From NCBI GenBank assembly GCA_001599715.1, contig BCHU01000007.1, forward strand, positions 625,586-689,585: a stretch of 64,000 nt of DNA, written 5' to 3'. This document shows, piece by piece, positions 62,466-64,000 of the stretch. The stretch's first letter is position 1, and each line of letters opens with the position of its first letter. This DNA comes from Phaeotremella fagi (taxonomy: Eukaryota > Basidiomycota > Tremellomycetes > Tremellales > Phaeotremellaceae). The translations under genes and the position numbers were made by a program. The notes under the pieces were generated by a model, which worked only from the letters and a program-made list of their open reading frames with translations, was not told the origin of the DNA and did not search any database.

Positions 62466-64000
62466 CCTCTGAATCTTATCCCACAGAGATGCCACCCCCT
62501 TCATCAACTTCTATCCCTCGACCACCTAATCGTCCCAAATCATCATCATTGTCTTCATCAAACATCTTACAATCTCGCTTAGAAAGGAGTGATTCAGGTT
62601 CAAACACATCAATGCGGTCTATTTCAGTCAATGGTAACCCTAACAATTCAAACTTTAATCCTAATCACCATCAACCCACACATCCATCTAATCTACACGT
62701 GTCGACCTTACCTCCAAGTCCTAGACAACTTCTCAACGGAAATGAACGTTCAACTTCTTCTTTAACCACGACTTCTGTTTCATCAAGAAATAAAATCGAA
62801 TATCCAATATCACCTAAATCTCATTCACCAACTTATCAACCTATTCAAGTTGAACACGAGTCTCCAACAGATTTGCTAGCTTCTCAGGATTCCTATATGC
62901 CCCCTGAGCGAAGATCATCTCAGGATAGACGGGTACGATCAGAAACTGGACCTTATCGACGTACTTCATTGATAAATCATGGTAAACGACCATCAATCAT
63001 TACAGGTGGTTACGAAACCAGTTCAGACGATAGTTCTGAGAACGAGCCCAACGCTAAAGTCACTACTTCACCTCAACGTCCCCTTCATGGTCTAGGTATA
63101 GGTAACACGGAAACCGGCAGAAGGAGAGCCCAAACTTTGATGTTACCTTTCGACGAAAGAGCAACAGAGAGTAGTGGTAGTTTTAAATTTTCTTCAAGAC
63201 ATCGACCAAACGAACGTAGGATCTCATCAGCTAAATCAGGAATCAGATCACCTACCTCACCAAGAAGTCCAGCACTCTCACCGCAACTCGTTCAACGATC
63301 TTCATCAAGATTATCAAATATGGCAACTTCGAGATCTGATAATCATATTACCAACTCGGCTGGGCCAAGTAGATTACCCTCTGCTACTTTAATGACTCGA
63401 TCCTCTTCTGGTCAAGGCAGATTAGATGTTAGAGGTAGTAGTCCAGAAAGTCGAAAGAAGGGTAAAGAGAGAGACAGGGATAATAGAAAACCTGGTGGTT
63501 TGGCTGCTAGTTTTGGATTTGGCGGTGGCAACAGAGAAGCTGCTTTGACAACAGGTATGATTTCCTCAGAAAGTGTCACTGACGATAGACCAAATACATA
63601 ATCTACTCAACGATACGGATATAGCATCGGCTCTAAGGTTTATTAACAATCCTCACTCATTGGCAGTTAATCGACCTTTCCCTCTAGACCTCCCGTCAAC
63701 GAATTCTACACCAGGCGCAAGTCGACCCACTTCACCTCAAGAAATATCTAGACATCATGAACCATATCTCGTATCTGCTCCACCTGCGTTAACAGGACAA
63801 GATAAACATTCTCGAGAGAGAACTCTATCAGCTGCAAGTTCCCTCGCACCGGATTGGGGTGTGGCGAGAAGGAAACCTAGTTTAGAAGGATCGAATCTGA
63901 TTGAACGACGTCAACGAGCTAATTCTAGAGCTGGATTGCAAGCTGAAGAAGGTGGTCATGTGGCTTTCACTCATCATGTTCCTGCTACGATTGATGATGA
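62456..64000 (+). CDS. Serine-rich unknown protein, cut by window end
   Basis: Exon 1 (62456-63554) and exon 2 (63599 onward) give at least 500 residues, and the gene continues beyond the window. The 44-base intron has GTATGA and a CTGACGATAG acceptor. The first 365 residues are disordered, rich in Ser, Pro, Asn and Arg, with several possible basic-Ser-Pro phosphorylation sites and a SSDDSSENE acidic patch. Exon 2 begins with a more ordered segment (HNLLNDTDIASALRFINNPHSL). The 5' frame is open to before 62381 without an ATG, so 62456 (context CCACCATGG) was chosen. No family is recognised; it may be a signalling or cell-polarity scaffold. Confidence 0.7.

Overview
The window looks like ordinary nuclear chromosome from a basidiomycete yeast of the Tremellomycetes (a Kwoniella, Cryptococcus or Tremella relative; this is inferred, no database was searched). 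The grounds are dense genes on both strands, many GT-AG introns of about 35-60 bases with CTRAC-type branch points, CT/CA-rich leaders, orthologues of basidiomycete gene sets and a secreted protein carrying an RLKRGLPP-type motif. The gene models below were spliced by hand. Almost every model ends in a whole number of codons with no internal stop.

Layout. 1-9948: a Q/N-rich small protein, a Zn2Cys6 regulator, the splicing factor NKAP and a 1,397-residue SH3 plus Ras-association scaffold. 9949-18160: a small unknown protein, nucleoside diphosphate kinase, a La-type RNA-binding protein with an RGG tail, an unknown membrane protein and an APH/ACAD11-like kinase. 18262-23047: a membrane-anchored GH15 glucoamylase, a tiny likely mitochondrial protein and the E1 alpha subunit of branched-chain 2-oxoacid dehydrogenase. 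23048-31515 is the sparsest and most accessory-looking part: a secreted RGLPP-family protein, a decayed intron-less copy of its 3' end, an unexplained coding-like fragment, an aquaporin with altered NPA boxes, a small basic protein and a CPYC glutaredoxin, separated by long gaps.

31516-43684: a Dal5-type anion:cation symporter behind a GATA-rich promoter, the ribosome assembly factor BRX1, the sterol transporter NPC1, a Tgl2-like lipase and an extended SDR. 43685-64000: a Myb-like protein, the tRNA-methylation partner Trm732/THADA head-to-head with the spliceosomal helicase PRP16, a DHA1/VMAT-type transporter, a CreB/USP12/46-type deubiquitinase and the 5' part of a serine-rich protein that runs off the window.

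Genes are not in operons. Most neighbours are divergent or convergent pairs with 100-400 bases between them, and no pathway cluster is evident. RNA metabolism is well represented (NKAP, La, BRX1, Trm732, PRP16) but scattered. I saw no tRNA, rRNA, CRISPR, transposon ORF or viral gene. The items most worth a second look are the RGLPP gene with its intron-less relic, the NPS/NTA aquaporin, the NPC1 model without a signal peptide, the type II membrane-anchored glucoamylase, the very short exons and introns, and paired palindromic promoter motifs.
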